A DNA stretch of 64,000 bases from Buxus sempervirens. Its lineage: Eukaryota > Streptophyta > Magnoliopsida > Buxales > Buxaceae. The position numbers and the translations under genes are program-made. Under the pieces are notes generated by a model. That model worked only from the letters and a program-made list of their open reading frames with translations, was not told the DNA's origin and searched no databases. This document shows positions 22,651 to 34,112 of this stretch, piece after piece (position 1 is the stretch's first letter; each line of letters starts with the position of its first letter). The DNA is taken from assembly GCA_947561395.2 (NCBI GenBank), contig OX387187.1, positions 44,851,581 through 44,915,580 on the forward strand. Direction: 5' to 3'.

Positions 22651-24029
22651 AAGCAGTGCTTGCATAGCTACCTAAAGTTTCTAATTCTTCTATCAATTTG
22701 GAAAAAATAAAACTTTAATTAAGGTTAATTAATTAAATAAATTAAGTAAGAATAATCAATTAAACCAATGATTTATTAGGTTGGGTAAGTTTAATTGTTG
22801 GTTTAGTTTAATTGAATCGGACCAATTGATCAATGGTTCAAGGGTTCCATTGGTTTAATGGTTTAGACCAAAAGAAAACAAAACAAAGGGTTTGACGATT
22901 TGTGCATTTGGGGATTTTTGGTTTTGGGTCGTTAAGGGTTAGAAGAAACCAAGAAAACGAAAATCGCAGAGAGAAGGGGGGACGAAGGAAGAAGAATAAG
23001 AAGAAAAGAGGAAGAGGGAAAGGGGCGTCCTTCTTGGTCGTTCGTTGAGGGTTAACAGCACAAGGAGAAATCGTGCGAGAAGAAGAAGATAGGGTGTTTG
23101 GGCTGTGTGGTCGATCGCAGGAGAGAAGAAGACGAGAAAGACGAGAAAGAAGAGAAGGGAAACGCAGAGAACGGGGAAAACGCAGGAGAAAGGAGAGGAA
23201 AGGAGAAGAATAAAAGAAGAGAAGAAGAGGAGAAGGGGTTTCTGCGTTGAGCGACTGGTTTTGTTCTGGCAATTGGGCTGTGCGATTGAGGTAAGTAGCA
23301 TGTTTTATTTTCTCTGTTTAATCGATTTCTTGCTGTTTTCATGATTTCAGATCGTTCGATAGGCTTGTGTGTGTTTTCTCCCAACCTTGCATCATGCATC
23401 AACTCCTCACTTCATTGCTGTAAATTAGTTTTGATTTCCTCCGATTGGTGATAAAGTAACTGTTAGGGTTGATTAGTAGCTGGCTTTGGGTATGGGTTTG
23501 TGATAAAGTAACTGCTTGCTGCTTTCATTCGATTAATGTTGTTTTTCGATAAGGGTTTGGGCATGAGTTAAGTTGATTTATTGCTATTGGTTTCTATTTG
23601 GTCAATTGATGTTGTTTTTCAATAAGGATTTGAGCATGAGTTTATATAATGATAAGGGTTTTAGTTGGTTGAGTATGAGTTTATGTTAATTTATTGCTAT
23701 TGTTTTTCAATAGGGGTTGAACATGAGTTATATAATGATAAGGGTTTCAGTTGTCGATTGATTGCTGTTGTTCTTTTTTTTTCTTTTCTTTTCCTAGTTA
23801 TATGCTTTTGAGCATGAGTCGAATCTGGTTATATAAATCAGAAAATTTGAGTTATGAAAAGGTTATACAGTTTGGCTTGTGTTGGCTGTTTACTTATTTT
23901 TCCCCTGTCAGAGTATCTTGGTTCCTGATAGAGAGCTCAGGTCCTCTCTTGTATGCCCTCTGATCTGTGAAGCATTAATTGATAATATTGGTTATTCGAA
24001 TCTGTTAGCAATTGATTGTAGGAAAATAC

Positions 24030-24845
24030 CTAAGGTAGTTGTTGTTGGTGTAATTAGTAAAGTAATTGTTAGTAATTAGTTGCTGTTGGTGTAAGAATTG
24101 ATTAGGAAAGTAATTTCTGTTAGGAATTGGTAACTCTATCGGTGTAGGACTGTTGGTAATGAGTAAATTATTGTTAGTAAATTATTGTTGGTAAATTACT
24201 ATTGGTAACTGATTGTAGGACTGTTGGTAATGGGTAACTTCATTGCTGTTGGAATTTTCTGTTATAAATTACTGTTAGGAATTGGTAGCTTCATTGCTGT
24301 TAGGAATTGGTAACTCCATTGCTCTTGGAAATTTTGTTAGGAATCGCTGTTAGGAATTGGTAACTTCATTGTTGTTAGCCATTGGTAACTCCATTGGTGT
24401 AGGACTGTTGGTAATGGGTAATTTACTGTTAGTAAATTACTGTTAGTAATCACTGTTAGAAATCACTGTTAGTAATTACTTTTAATGAATTACTGTTAGT
24501 AACTGTTAGTAATCGGTTGCAAGATGATGCCTAGATTAATTGCTGTTAGTAACTCGAAAATGAATTGCTGTTAATAATTGTTAGAATTTAGTTAATTAAA
24601 TGGGTAAATCACTGTTAGTAATTACTTTTAGTAATTAGAATTTGCTGTTAGTAATTACTGTTAGTATTTGGTTAATTAGTTTAAACCGAAAGTGGTGAAT
24701 TAATAACTACTTTTAGTAATTGCTGTTAGTGTTAGTAATTACTGTTAGGAATTACTGTTAGTAATTATTATTAGTAATTGGTTAATTACTGTTCGTAATT
24801 GCTGTTAGTGTCGAACTGTTAGTGTCGGACAGTTCGTAATTGCTG
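24030..24845. repeat. Degenerate minisatellite (TTACTGTTAGTAA type)
   Basis: Roughly 800 bp built from short units such as CTGTTAGTAATTACTGTTAG and TTAGGAATTGGTAACTCC. Units vary in length from about 12 to 30 bp, so it is a higher-order, strongly diverged array. Confidence 0.8.
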
Positions 24846-25029
24846 TTACTGTGCACTATTGTTTTGGCAACCAATGGTTGGTTATTTGAAAGGAAAAGTG
24901 TTGATGGCAATAATGCCAAGGGTGAAATATGTGTTGTGGAATCTATAACATTAGTTGTGATTGATGGTGATTATGTAATTGAAAAATTGAAGCTGAGGCT
25001 TCCTCTTAGTCTGAAAAAGGGCCGAGGGC

Positions 25030-25380
25030 CTATGGTTGGATGTTCTGTGGACTGGGATTGCGGTTCACCTCGGCTGGGGATCGTGAACTAGTGTTCACCC
25101 TAGCGGGGGATTGTGAACTTGCATCCACCACAAACATGGGTATCTATGGACTGGGATTGCTGTTCACCTCAGTTGGGGATCGTGAACTGGTGTTCACTCT
25201 AGCGGGGGATCGTGAACACGCATCCACCACAAATCTGGATATTTGTGTTCGTGGATTGTTGTTCACCCTAATAGGGGGATCGTGAACCATCCACCACAAA
25301 TATGAGTTATGGGGATCGTGAACTAAGTTCACCATGTGCTTTGAGGCATTGTGGATCGTGAACCTAAATTCACCCCAGAA
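25030..25380. repeat. Tandem repeat with GGGGATCGTGAAC units
   Basis: About 120-bp higher-order units, each with GTTCACC...GGGGATCGTGAAC and CATCCACCACAAA, repeated about three times with a shorter fourth. The GTTCAC/GTGAAC pairs are inverted, so each unit can form hairpins. Confidence 0.75.
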
Positions 25381-25498
25381 GCTTAGAACTGTGAAATTTG
25401 TTTATCAGTAATTGATTTGTATGAGTTTATTTTATTTGCATAGAATTGTTCTTCATATGATTTGGGAAGTGGAAGGGTATTCCACTTGGTATAAATAG

Positions 25499-25650
25499 GC
25501 AGCGTTGAGGGGCACTCTGCTTAGCCTTACTTCATCGGGCAGCATAGAGAGGCACTCTGTTAACCTGGATTCGTTAGGTCGCGTAGAGGGCACTCCGCTT
25601 ATTTTGATTTGTCAGAAAGCGTAGAGAAGCACTCCGCTAGACCTTGAATC
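25499..25650. repeat. Four-unit tandem repeat (GCAGCGTAGAGGGGCACTC type)
   Basis: Four successive copies of about 40 bp, each starting GCGT(A/T)GAGG and containing GCACTC(T/C)GCT. Part of the same LTR-like tract. Confidence 0.7.
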
Positions 25651-26668
25651 TTGGTTAGAGGGTAGAGGGTGATTATCTCGTAAATTGGATTGATCTACTT
25701 TTTATTTGTTTATTAGTATGATCTTGAATAGTGAAATATTGGTTTAATTGAAAATGAACTGCTTCTTTGTGTTTGAATTATGTTCAGCATGAAATTGATG
25801 AGATTTGATCATGTTATAATCGAGCATGTTATTTATATTTGAAATTGCATAAAACTGCTTCTAGCATGCATGATGCTACTTACTGAGACAATTGTCTCAC
25901 GCGAGTTTTTGTTTTTACCGGTTTTGTTTTCAAATCCTGCAAGTGAGATGCGTAGCGGGGCAGAAGCTGAAGGTTATCCCGAATATAGGCCAGAGGATTA
26001 TTTCTACCCCGGTTAAACCCATAGAAGGCAATTCTTTTGATAGTTGTAAATTTTATTTTTGGGTATTGTATATGTTGTAAATGAGAGAGAGCGAGGGTGT
26101 GAAACTTAGTAAACAATATTGGTGGATCTGTATATTCGTTGGTTTAGGTTGTGAATGGATATATATGGTTTATATACATGTCTGTGTTTATCAAGTGATT
26201 TTTGTGATTGAGGGCTTAGCCCATTCTCGTATGTACAAGCGTTATATAACCGTTTTTCTGAAAAATTTTAGGATGTTATTTTGTGTCTGGTTAGTTCTTA
26301 AGTTAGTTTTCACCCACTTTGGGCCCTAAATTAGCGCTCAGGAGCCAATACAAACCCGATATGGGTGGACCTGGTTCCGGGGTGCTACAGACGTTAGCCG
26401 TAATTGATTACTCTCTCACTCTCGTGTATCTTAGCATGCCTTGGATAGGTCTTTACGAGGACATGTTGGTCGTAATTGATTACTCGCTCACTCTCGTGTA
26501 TCTTAGCATGCCTTGGAAAGGGCAAGCAAAGGAGGACCAGAACTCATGCTTCACGAGTCTATCACTGTCACCAACTCCACAGCATAAGAAGATTATCTCT
26601 CTCTCTCTCCTCTCTCTTTCTCTCTCTCTCGCTCTAACAGTAGACGATCAAGCATGGCAGAGGCAGAT

Positions 26669-26914
26669 TGTTGGGAAGATTGGTTTCTCTTCTCATTGTA
26701 TTATGTTTTCCTCATTACAGTACACCGAAGGAGAGTGTCTCCTTTTATAAGCTGTTTACACCTGGAAAGTTCTTCCTAACAAGAATTAGTTACAATAGAC
26801 TAACATGTGCAATGATGTCTCTAGAGATTTCTGGAAGGGTCTTGATCCTTAGCATCTGATGATCTTGATTCAGTTGATGATCTCTCATCGTGTGGATGAT
26901 GAGTGGTTCCAACA
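26669..26914 (-). repeat. 3' LTR of the copia element
   Basis: 246 bp with inverted ends TGTTGGAACC and TTCCCAACA on the minus strand. It is preceded by a polypurine tract and adjoins CXE-A' at codon 5 (GCAGAGGCAGAT). Confidence 0.8.
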
Positions 26915-26988
26915 ATCCCCCTCAAGTCAAGCGGCAAGGAGAATAAGCGCAGACTTGTACAGAGATGATTGAACTGAGTAGCTGAAAG

Positions 26989-27488
26989 GGGTTTAGTAAG
27001 TAGATCAGCTAACCAATCTCTGCCAGAAATAAAAGAGACATGAAAAGATTTGTTCAACACTCGTTGACGCACAAAATGGAAATTGATCTCGACGTGTTTG
27101 GTGCGAGCATGGAAGATAGGGTTGGAGGAGAGGTATGTGACGCCAACATTGTCACAGAACACTGTGGGAGCAGAAGTAAGAACGACCCCAAGATCTTTGC
27201 ATAGATGTTGAATCCAAATGATCTTTGCTGTGGTATTAGCAACAGACTTTAATTCAGCTTCTGTAGAGGATCTGGCCACTGTGGGTTGTTTCTTTGAGGA
27301 CCATGAAATCAAATTGTTGCCAGAGAAGATGCAATAAGCGCCTGTAGACTTTCGGTCCTCCAAGCAACCACCCCAATCGGAGTCTGAGACAGCTCGAAGA
27401 TTCATGGTTGAAGAGTGACTAAAGAGAAGCCCCATATGTGATGTGTGATGGAGGTAACAAAGTATCCTCTTGACAGCCTGCCAATGAG
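26989..27488 (-). pseudogene. Copia RNase H domain
   Basis: HWQAVKRILCYLHHT, SDSDWGGCLEDRKSTGAYC, SSKKQPTVARSSTEAELKS and ADLLTKPL are the standard RNase H signatures at the end of copia polyproteins. The usual EAEY is EAEL here. It continues the RT part at 30247-31041 once member 2 is disregarded. Confidence 0.85.
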
Positions 27489-27493
27489 GCTGT

Positions 27494-30241
27494 TGTGCGC
27501 ATGGGAAATCACACGGCGGGGCGCACGTGTGAGTGCGTGCCTCCGAATGGGAAAAAACGGGAAGTTTGGAGTCGCCACTGCCTGATGGGGTGCAGGCAGA
27601 CACCTGGGTGCCTATGTTTTTCTATTATGTGGTCTGTGGCTAGAGATTCTAAGCAAGGTCTCGGTTGCAGTCTGGGGAAGTCCGTAGACACCCCAGTCCA
27701 CCCCGTCGGATGACGGGTCCCATAGGTTTTCCTGGTTTTGAGTCAATTTTGGTTTATCTCACCCGATTCTTTTTCCAACATGCACATTTTAGTTAAGTCT
27801 GGCGGGACCACCTGAGTGGTGTGGGTCCCTTTACTTGATTTTATCTTTTTAGCTTAAGGTGATGTGAATCTGGTTGAGCAGGCCCCATTGGAAGGCCCGC
27901 GGATTCCTTGGTAGGCTAAGTTCAGCCCATGTGCCCCTTGATGGGCCTCTATCTAAGCCTGAGAGGCCATTTGGGTCTTGGTTCAATGAGTTGATTTTGT
28001 TTAAAGTTCAAGTTGAAAATTAGGTGATTTGCATGCAAAGGTGGACTGGAATTTGTTCGTGGGCCCCTGGGTAGGCTTCACAACAGTTGCCAAATGATTT
28101 GATTAATCTTCTCTCAAAATGGGCTAGGAATGGGCTTGGGGCCCATAGCCTAGGCTTGGGCTTGAAAGCCCAAGACTTTCTAAGTTAAGGTGTTGGACCC
28201 CTACCCTTGCTTGGTTCAATGGGCTTGGTGGGCCAGATAGGCCTGTACCCACGGTCACGGCCAAACCAATCCTAAGCTAGCCAGCATGCTCCCTTTTTAT
28301 GCTTTTGATGGGCCTCACAAGGTTCGGCCCATTTAGATTATTTCAATTGTTTTATTTATCTTGTTTATTTCCAAAACTGATCTTGGGCTGGGTAGGCCCC
28401 GTTGGAAGGCCCACCAAAGAATCCAATTGGGCTTAGAAGCCCATGTCCCATGTTGGGTTTCTGGTTGACCCGGAAACCTTGCTGGTTCACCCTGTTCTTT
28501 TCCAAATAATACAATAGCACAACAAATCAGCAAGTGTTCAAAAATCTGGTTTTCATCAAATTCTTAAAGTAACAAAAAATTAATTTCGGTTAAACATGAT
28601 ATACAGTATAATCGAAAATGGATTTCGGTTATATTGTATTTCTAACTTAACCAAAATTGAATTTCGGCTAAGCCAGAAAACACCCAAAACCGACCTGAGT
28701 TTCCGGTTAACCTGCAGAAAACTGTTTTTTCAATTTTTCTACGAAAAATCAACCCTTAACACTTGTGAGCATGTACAAGGTCTACGTGGGCTCCTGTGGG
28801 CCCATAGTGGTTCGAACAGAGCCATCTGGCTTCTTTTTTGGTATTTTCAAAACCAAACACAAAGGGAAACCAAAGGGTTTATCCCCCTTTCACAAACCAA
28901 AATAAAAACCAACCAGGGATTTGGGTATCCCTAGTTTGGTTTCTTTTGTTTTAGAAAACAAACCAACCTACCTACACATGGACGAAAATCCAGCAAAGTG
29001 ACTACAATAGGCATGCATAAGACCTAACGAAAAGACATTAACAGAAAGGGTCTTAGGGGGGTTCACAAGGGGTACATTAGATGGAGGGAGAGGAGGGGAA
29101 AATGCTCCCCTATTGAGTTAAAGAACAGCAACTTCAAAGGCCCCCAAAAGAGTGCATACTTCTCTAAAATGATCTCTTGATCTCTCTTTCATCCACCGAA
29201 ACTGTCCCCTTACCATGGGAGCTCAACCTCATAAAGGAAAGACATAAAAGAGGAAGAAGAAAGGGGAGAGGGACCAAAGCAACACAAAAGAATACCGGTT
29301 GGTAGTACAAAAAGATACCAACATGCTCCAAATCCTCTAAAATTCATATATGTGGAATAAAATCCAGTGGGAAGACATACCTGGGAGTGTAAACTCCCTT
29401 TGAAGAGGTGATTGAGCTACCTGGTGGCACAACAGCACCTTAGCACCTCCTCTAAGCTCCACCAAGTTCTCCAAGACCTCCTTCAAGTGTTAGAAATGAA
29501 GGAAAAGGGTAGAGAAGGGGGTTTGGTGTGCTTTCATGGGGTATGGAAGGGTTAAGAAGGAGAAGAAAATGGTTTCCGACAGAGGGAGGAGAGAGGGCAG
29601 AGCAAAAACCATCCAACCCTTGCAAATGAACTGCTGAGCAGCTTTTATAGACGAAAAAAGGTAACTGGATTTGCCCCTGAGATATTATCTTGAATTTTTG
29701 ATTATTTACAGATTTTCCCCCAGCTATTTACGGATTCGTCCCTGAGATTTTTTAGTATTTTGGATATTTACAAATTCAATCCCTGAGATATTTTCAACAT
29801 TTTGGATATTCACAGATTGACCCCTGAGATATTTTTCTGCTCTTTCGCCACGTGTGCAGTTTCCAGCATTGCTGCCCGGAAACTTCAACTGCTCATATTT
29901 TCTTCATCTAAGCTCCGATTTTGGCAAACTCAGTTGCTTAGAACTGTATTGGAGTCCTTTATCCATTGGGATAGGGTTAAGCAACTGATCTAGGCTTTAG
30001 CAGAAAGTCAATTTCTGCTCCCCTCAAGTTTGACCGGCCTGTAAATCCTCCATCCGGACTCCGATTCCAGCAAACTCAGTTGCATCGGAACCGTGTCAGG
30101 ATCCTCTATCCATTGAGATAAAGCAAGGTGGCCAATTATCACTTGATCAAAAGGTCAACTTTTGCCCTTTTAGGGTTTGACTTTTCAGCTAGGGTTTTGC
30201 AATTCCGGCACTTTCGAGGATACAAAAATAAGGTGCTTACA
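27494..30241 (-). mobile_element. LTR-type element without coding capacity, family member 2
   Basis: On the minus strand it starts TGTAAGCACCTTATTTTTGT (30241) and ends GCGCACA (27494). The flanking duplication GCTGT (27489-27493 and 30242-30246, plus strand) is perfect, and removing the element restores the copia frame between RT and RNase H. GTCGCCACTGCC (plus strand, 27573) is the GGCAGTGGCGAC motif of member 1. No coding domain. Confidence 0.85.
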
Positions 30242-30246
30242 GCTGT

Positions 30247-31041
30247 CGTGGTGAGTGCATATATTGGCACACTCTGTTGACGGCAAAAGCCAGATCGGGC
30301 TGAGTGAAGGATAGGTACTGTAAAAACCCAATTGTGCTTCTATATAGGGTGGGATCTTCAAATAAGAGGCCGGTATGACTGTCAAGCTTCTCAGATGTAG
30401 CCATTGAAGTTTTGATTGGTTTTGCAGGTGGCCATTTTAGTGCGTTGAAGGAGATCTTCAATATACTTTTTCTGAGTGAGAAGAAGACCATTGGGAATAT
30501 ATGTGGCCTCAAGGCCTAAGAAATAGTGCAGGTGCCCCAAGTCTGTGAGAGGGAAGGCCTTTTTTAGATCAATGAAGAGGCTAGTGATGGCACTGAGTGA
30601 AGAACCAGTGACCAGTAAATCATCTACATAGACGAGCACATACAGTGTGGTAGCTCCAGTGATCTTGATGAATAATGATGAATCTGCAGTTGATATTTGA
30701 AAACAAAGATCGATAAGCATGTCACTGAAACGAGAATACCATGCTTTGGGTGACTGTTTAAGTCCATAGATGGCCTTATGAAGTCTGCATACATGTGTGG
30801 GAAAATTGGGATGTACAAAACCAGGGGGTTGAGACATATATACTTGCCCTGTGAGTAGCCCATGGAGGAAGGCATTTTGTACGTCAAACAGATGAATTGT
30901 CCAACCCCGTGAAACAGATATAGCAAGAAACAAATGAATGGTGGTGGCTTTGACCACCGGGCTGAAAGTTTGCTCATAATCAATTCCAGGTTGTCGAAGA
31001 AATCCTTTTGCAACCAATCGAGCTTTGCACCGCTCCATATA
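30247..31041 (-). pseudogene. Copia reverse transcriptase fragment
   Basis: [44 protein letters not shown] and [13 protein letters not shown] mark a copia RT with an intact YVDD site. The reading runs on to RVCQYMHSPRQ, where member 2 interrupts it. The N-terminal part of pol is absent. Confidence 0.85.
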
Positions 31042-31803
31042 ATCAGTCTGCAGCTGCACCGAACGCCATCGATCCTTACGAGTTCCTCAAGATATCTCTC
31101 AACCCTGACTGTTCACTTACTTGATTTTCTACGTTTCCCAATGTTGAACCAACGAAAACCATCACCAAGTCCGACCAAACGCAACTCGTCCTCTCCAAAG
31201 ACGTTCCTCCCAACCCCTCAAACAAAACCTGGGTTCGCATCTTCTGTCCTTGAAATCTAATTCCAAGCACAAAGATTCCCATCGTTATCTACTTTCATGG
31301 AGGGGGTTTTGTCCTCTTCAGCCCCGCAACTGCACCATTTAATGAGTCATGTGCTTGCATGGCGAACGAATTCCCAGCTTTGATCATCTCCGTCGATTGC
31401 CGTCTCGCTCCCAAACATTGCCTCCTGGTAGCTTACGACGACGCCGTTGATACAATCATGTGGGTTAGATCTCAGGCGTCGGATTCGGCCTGTGGTGAGC
31501 CATGGTTGAGAGATTTCGGGGATTTCTCGAGGTGTTTCCTCATGGGGAGTAGCTCCGGTGGCAACATTGTATACCACGCTGCGTTACGTGCTTTGGGCTT
31601 AGATCTTGAGCCTGTGAAGATAAAAGGGCTTATCTTAAACCAACCGTACTTCGGTGGGGTCCATAGGACCAATTCAAAACTGTGGATGATCAACGACCGG
31701 ACCGTACCGTTACCGGTGAATGATCTGATGTGGGAATTGGCATTGCCGATGGGAATTGATTGGGATCACCAGTATTGTAATCCGATGAAGCATGGGTCCG
31801 AGG

Positions 31804-34112
31804 TGTCAGCACCCTATTTTTGCACCATAAAATTGCCCAAGAAGCATATCTTAAACTAGCATATATGTGGGGACGTAAATCGAGGTTTTTATAGTGGACC
31901 TATCTTTTTGAAATAACAAGTTCATAATAAAGAGAATTCCAAGCCGATTCCGATGCACCAAACTGTGTTCAAATCGGATCTCAAATGACTAAGTTATGGA
32001 TAAAATAAGTAAAGGGTAGTTTGGGGATTTATGATGAAACCAGAATTGGGTGCCACATGGCAGCCACATGTACGCCATGGTGGCTGCCATGTAACCAATG
32101 ATAAATTAAAAATTTTGGGGTTCTTTTAGTAAATAAGTAAGTATCCTAATGGGGTTTGTTATGCAAATAGATAAAAAAATTTAATAATAAAGTTAATAAA
32201 AGTTTTGAAATTAAAAGAAAATAAAAAAAATATAAACAAAGAGAAATGAGTTGGACGAATTGGTCCAACTCATGTTCTCTTGAGATATTAAGACTAAGCT
32301 TAAAAAAATATAAGTCTAAAAAATATGGGACAAAATAGACTTTGACCAAACCTAAATAAATGATGGTGTTTAAAGAGAAGAAGAGGAAGAGTTAGGGGTT
32401 TAGGTGGTTAAAGAGAAGAAGAGGAAGAGCTAGGGGTTTAGGTGTTTAAAGAGAAGAAGAGGAAGAGTTAGGGGTTTAGGTGTTTAAGAGAGAAAGAGGA
32501 GGAGTTTATGTGAGGAAGAGGAGGAGTTAGATGTTTAAGAGAGGAAGAGGAAAAGTTAAGGAGAGGAGAGGTTTAGGAGAGGAAGAGGTAAGGTTAGAGG
32601 TTAAGAAGTTGAAGGGGTGGGAATTTTCTATAAAAAGGCTTGAAGTTAGAGGAAGAGGAGGGGAGCAAGTAAGAGAGTTCTTTGAAAAAAAAAAGCAAGT
32701 AGGAAGAGTAGAGAAAAGAAGAGGGACGTCCACTAGCAAGGAGGGAGAAAGAAAAACTGCTGTTCACGACACACCAAGGTTCCAAGATCTAATTTAAAGA
32801 GTCATTTGTTTAATACATTGTATGAGACCTCTTTTTCATTACAATTTTTTGAGATGAGATTACATGATTGGTAAGAGACATGTATATATGTTTGATGGCT
32901 TTGGGTAATTTTATCATGTAAGAAAAAAAAAAGAGATAAAGATGTAAAGTTCTGAGTTTTTTCTGCATTAGACTTGCACCTGTTTTCTAGATAAACCAAT
33001 TTTTTTACCTAGTTCTAGTTTGATTCAAGTCTGGAGTCCTTCATGAGATTTGTGGTGTTTTTATTGTAGTTTAATGTAAAAATATGCTTGAGACCCTACA
33101 CTATGAGTAAGTATTTTATTTTTAATTTTCTTTGGTTCAGATTTTCACAGTGAGATGTCTAACAGTAAATTTTGCAGCTTCATATCTTTTAAATGAAAAT
33201 GAATTTTTAAAAACTGCTATAGGTTATTTTAGTGCTTAAAGTTATGATTCTAGGGAATCAAATTTCTCATAATTTGGTTAAGAATTGAGGGAGATATGAA
33301 TCTTTGAATGTGGATAGCGCAATAGTTCAGATTGTTTCACTTTTTTTTTTCCTTTGTTTATTGTGATTTTCTTACTTACATTTGTTTTGTTTTATTTTTT
33401 TTATTTTACTACATGAGATGTAACATAATGGCCCTCCATTCTCCCAATGTAGATATGTTATTATATAATAGAGTCTAAAACATTTTATTAGAAGTGGTCA
33501 AATCAGCCCCTATTTCTTATTTTTTTAAATTTTGGTTTCTTTGCTTTAGAATTCTTATATGCATGTAAGATGTAGTATAGCAATCCCCCACTCATCTAAT
33601 CCCTTGTATATATGAGAAAGATAAAATTTAAAAAAAAAAGGAAATAGAAAAGAATAATAAAAAATAATAAATAAATAAATATTTTTTTGAAATAACCAAG
33701 TACATTGCTCCATGTTGAAATATTTGATTCGGATTTCTTTATTTTGGATTTTTTAATATGTATCATATGTATTATAATTTGTATAGGATGTAGCAAAGCA
33801 ACCTCCATTCCTCCAATGTTTGTACACATATGATCATAAAAAATAAAAAATAAAAAATATATATAAAATAAAAGATAAAAAAATTAAATAATAGTAAATC
33901 AGCCCAAATATTATCCAACTAATTTAAGGGAACCCGCTTCGGTGGGGCAACCCAGGGTGTTCAAAGACTTCTCTGGGTTATAATCGGGTCACTTATTTGG
34001 AATCACTGGTGCAGATCGAAAATCAACAAGGTGTCTACCTGCACCGTTTCAGGTAGTGGCGACTCCATAAAAGATTGTAACACGTGTTTTCCGTTCACCC
34101 GAGGTGCGCACA
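31804..34112 (+). mobile_element. LTR-type element without coding capacity, family member 4
   Basis: Starts TGTCAGCACCCTATTTTTGC, ends GAGGTGCGCACA and is flanked by CGAGG on both sides (31799-31803 and 34113-34117). Compared with CXE-A, the insertion is exactly between GGGTCCGAGG and TTAAAGAAATGG. Near the right end is CAGGTAGTGGCGACTCC. The middle differs from members 1 to 3: it has a purine-rich GAAGAGGAAGAG minisatellite (32370-32560) and long AT-rich runs, so it is a subfamily. Confidence 0.85.
32370..32600. repeat. Purine-rich tandem repeat
   Basis: Units of about 40 bp (GAGAAGAAGAGGAAGAG, TAGGGGTTTAGGTG) repeated three times and then degenerating. The open frames across it are low-complexity and not genes. 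Confidence 0.8.

Larger units (their letters stand above)
22651..26389 (+). mobile_element. Probable long LTR or LTR-derived tract, left edge uncertain
   Basis: The right edge is sharp: TTCCGGGGTGCTACA ends at 26389 and block 2 of the CXE duplication starts directly after it. GGGGTGCTACA is typical of the 3' ends of some plant gypsy LTRs. The interior has no protein domain. It holds a purine-rich stretch (22950-23240), three minisatellites and a GTAAGTAGC donor-like site at 23290. The left edge is my estimate and I could not identify a target duplication. Confidence 0.4.
26669..31042 (-). mobile_element. Ty1/copia retrotransposon, 5'-truncated, with a nested insertion
   Basis: The 3' half of a copia element on the minus strand: reverse transcriptase from [12 protein letters not shown] (31030) through YVDDLL, RNase H to about 26990, polypurine tract (TTGAGGGGGATTG) and 3' LTR (26669-26914, TGTTGG...CCAACA). 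Gag, protease, integrase and the 5' LTR are missing. The truncated edge abuts the CXE-A' codons directly, at TATAAT followed by CAGTCTGCAG. It was later split by LTR-type member 2 at 27494-30241. Confidence 0.88.

Noticed and set aside
22838..23402. Overlapping minus-strand open frames of 116-144 codons
   Set aside because: They arise from a purine-rich strand giving Ser/Phe/Pro runs in all three frames; no homology recognised.
24000..25650. CRISPR-like array
   Set aside because: Repeats are degenerate, of varying length and without unique spacers of constant size, and the DNA is clearly plant nuclear; these are minisatellites.
25880..26329. Open frames of about 60-80 codons near the end of the LTR-like tract
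   Set aside because: AT-rich, no motif, and they end at or run across the sharp LTR-like edge.
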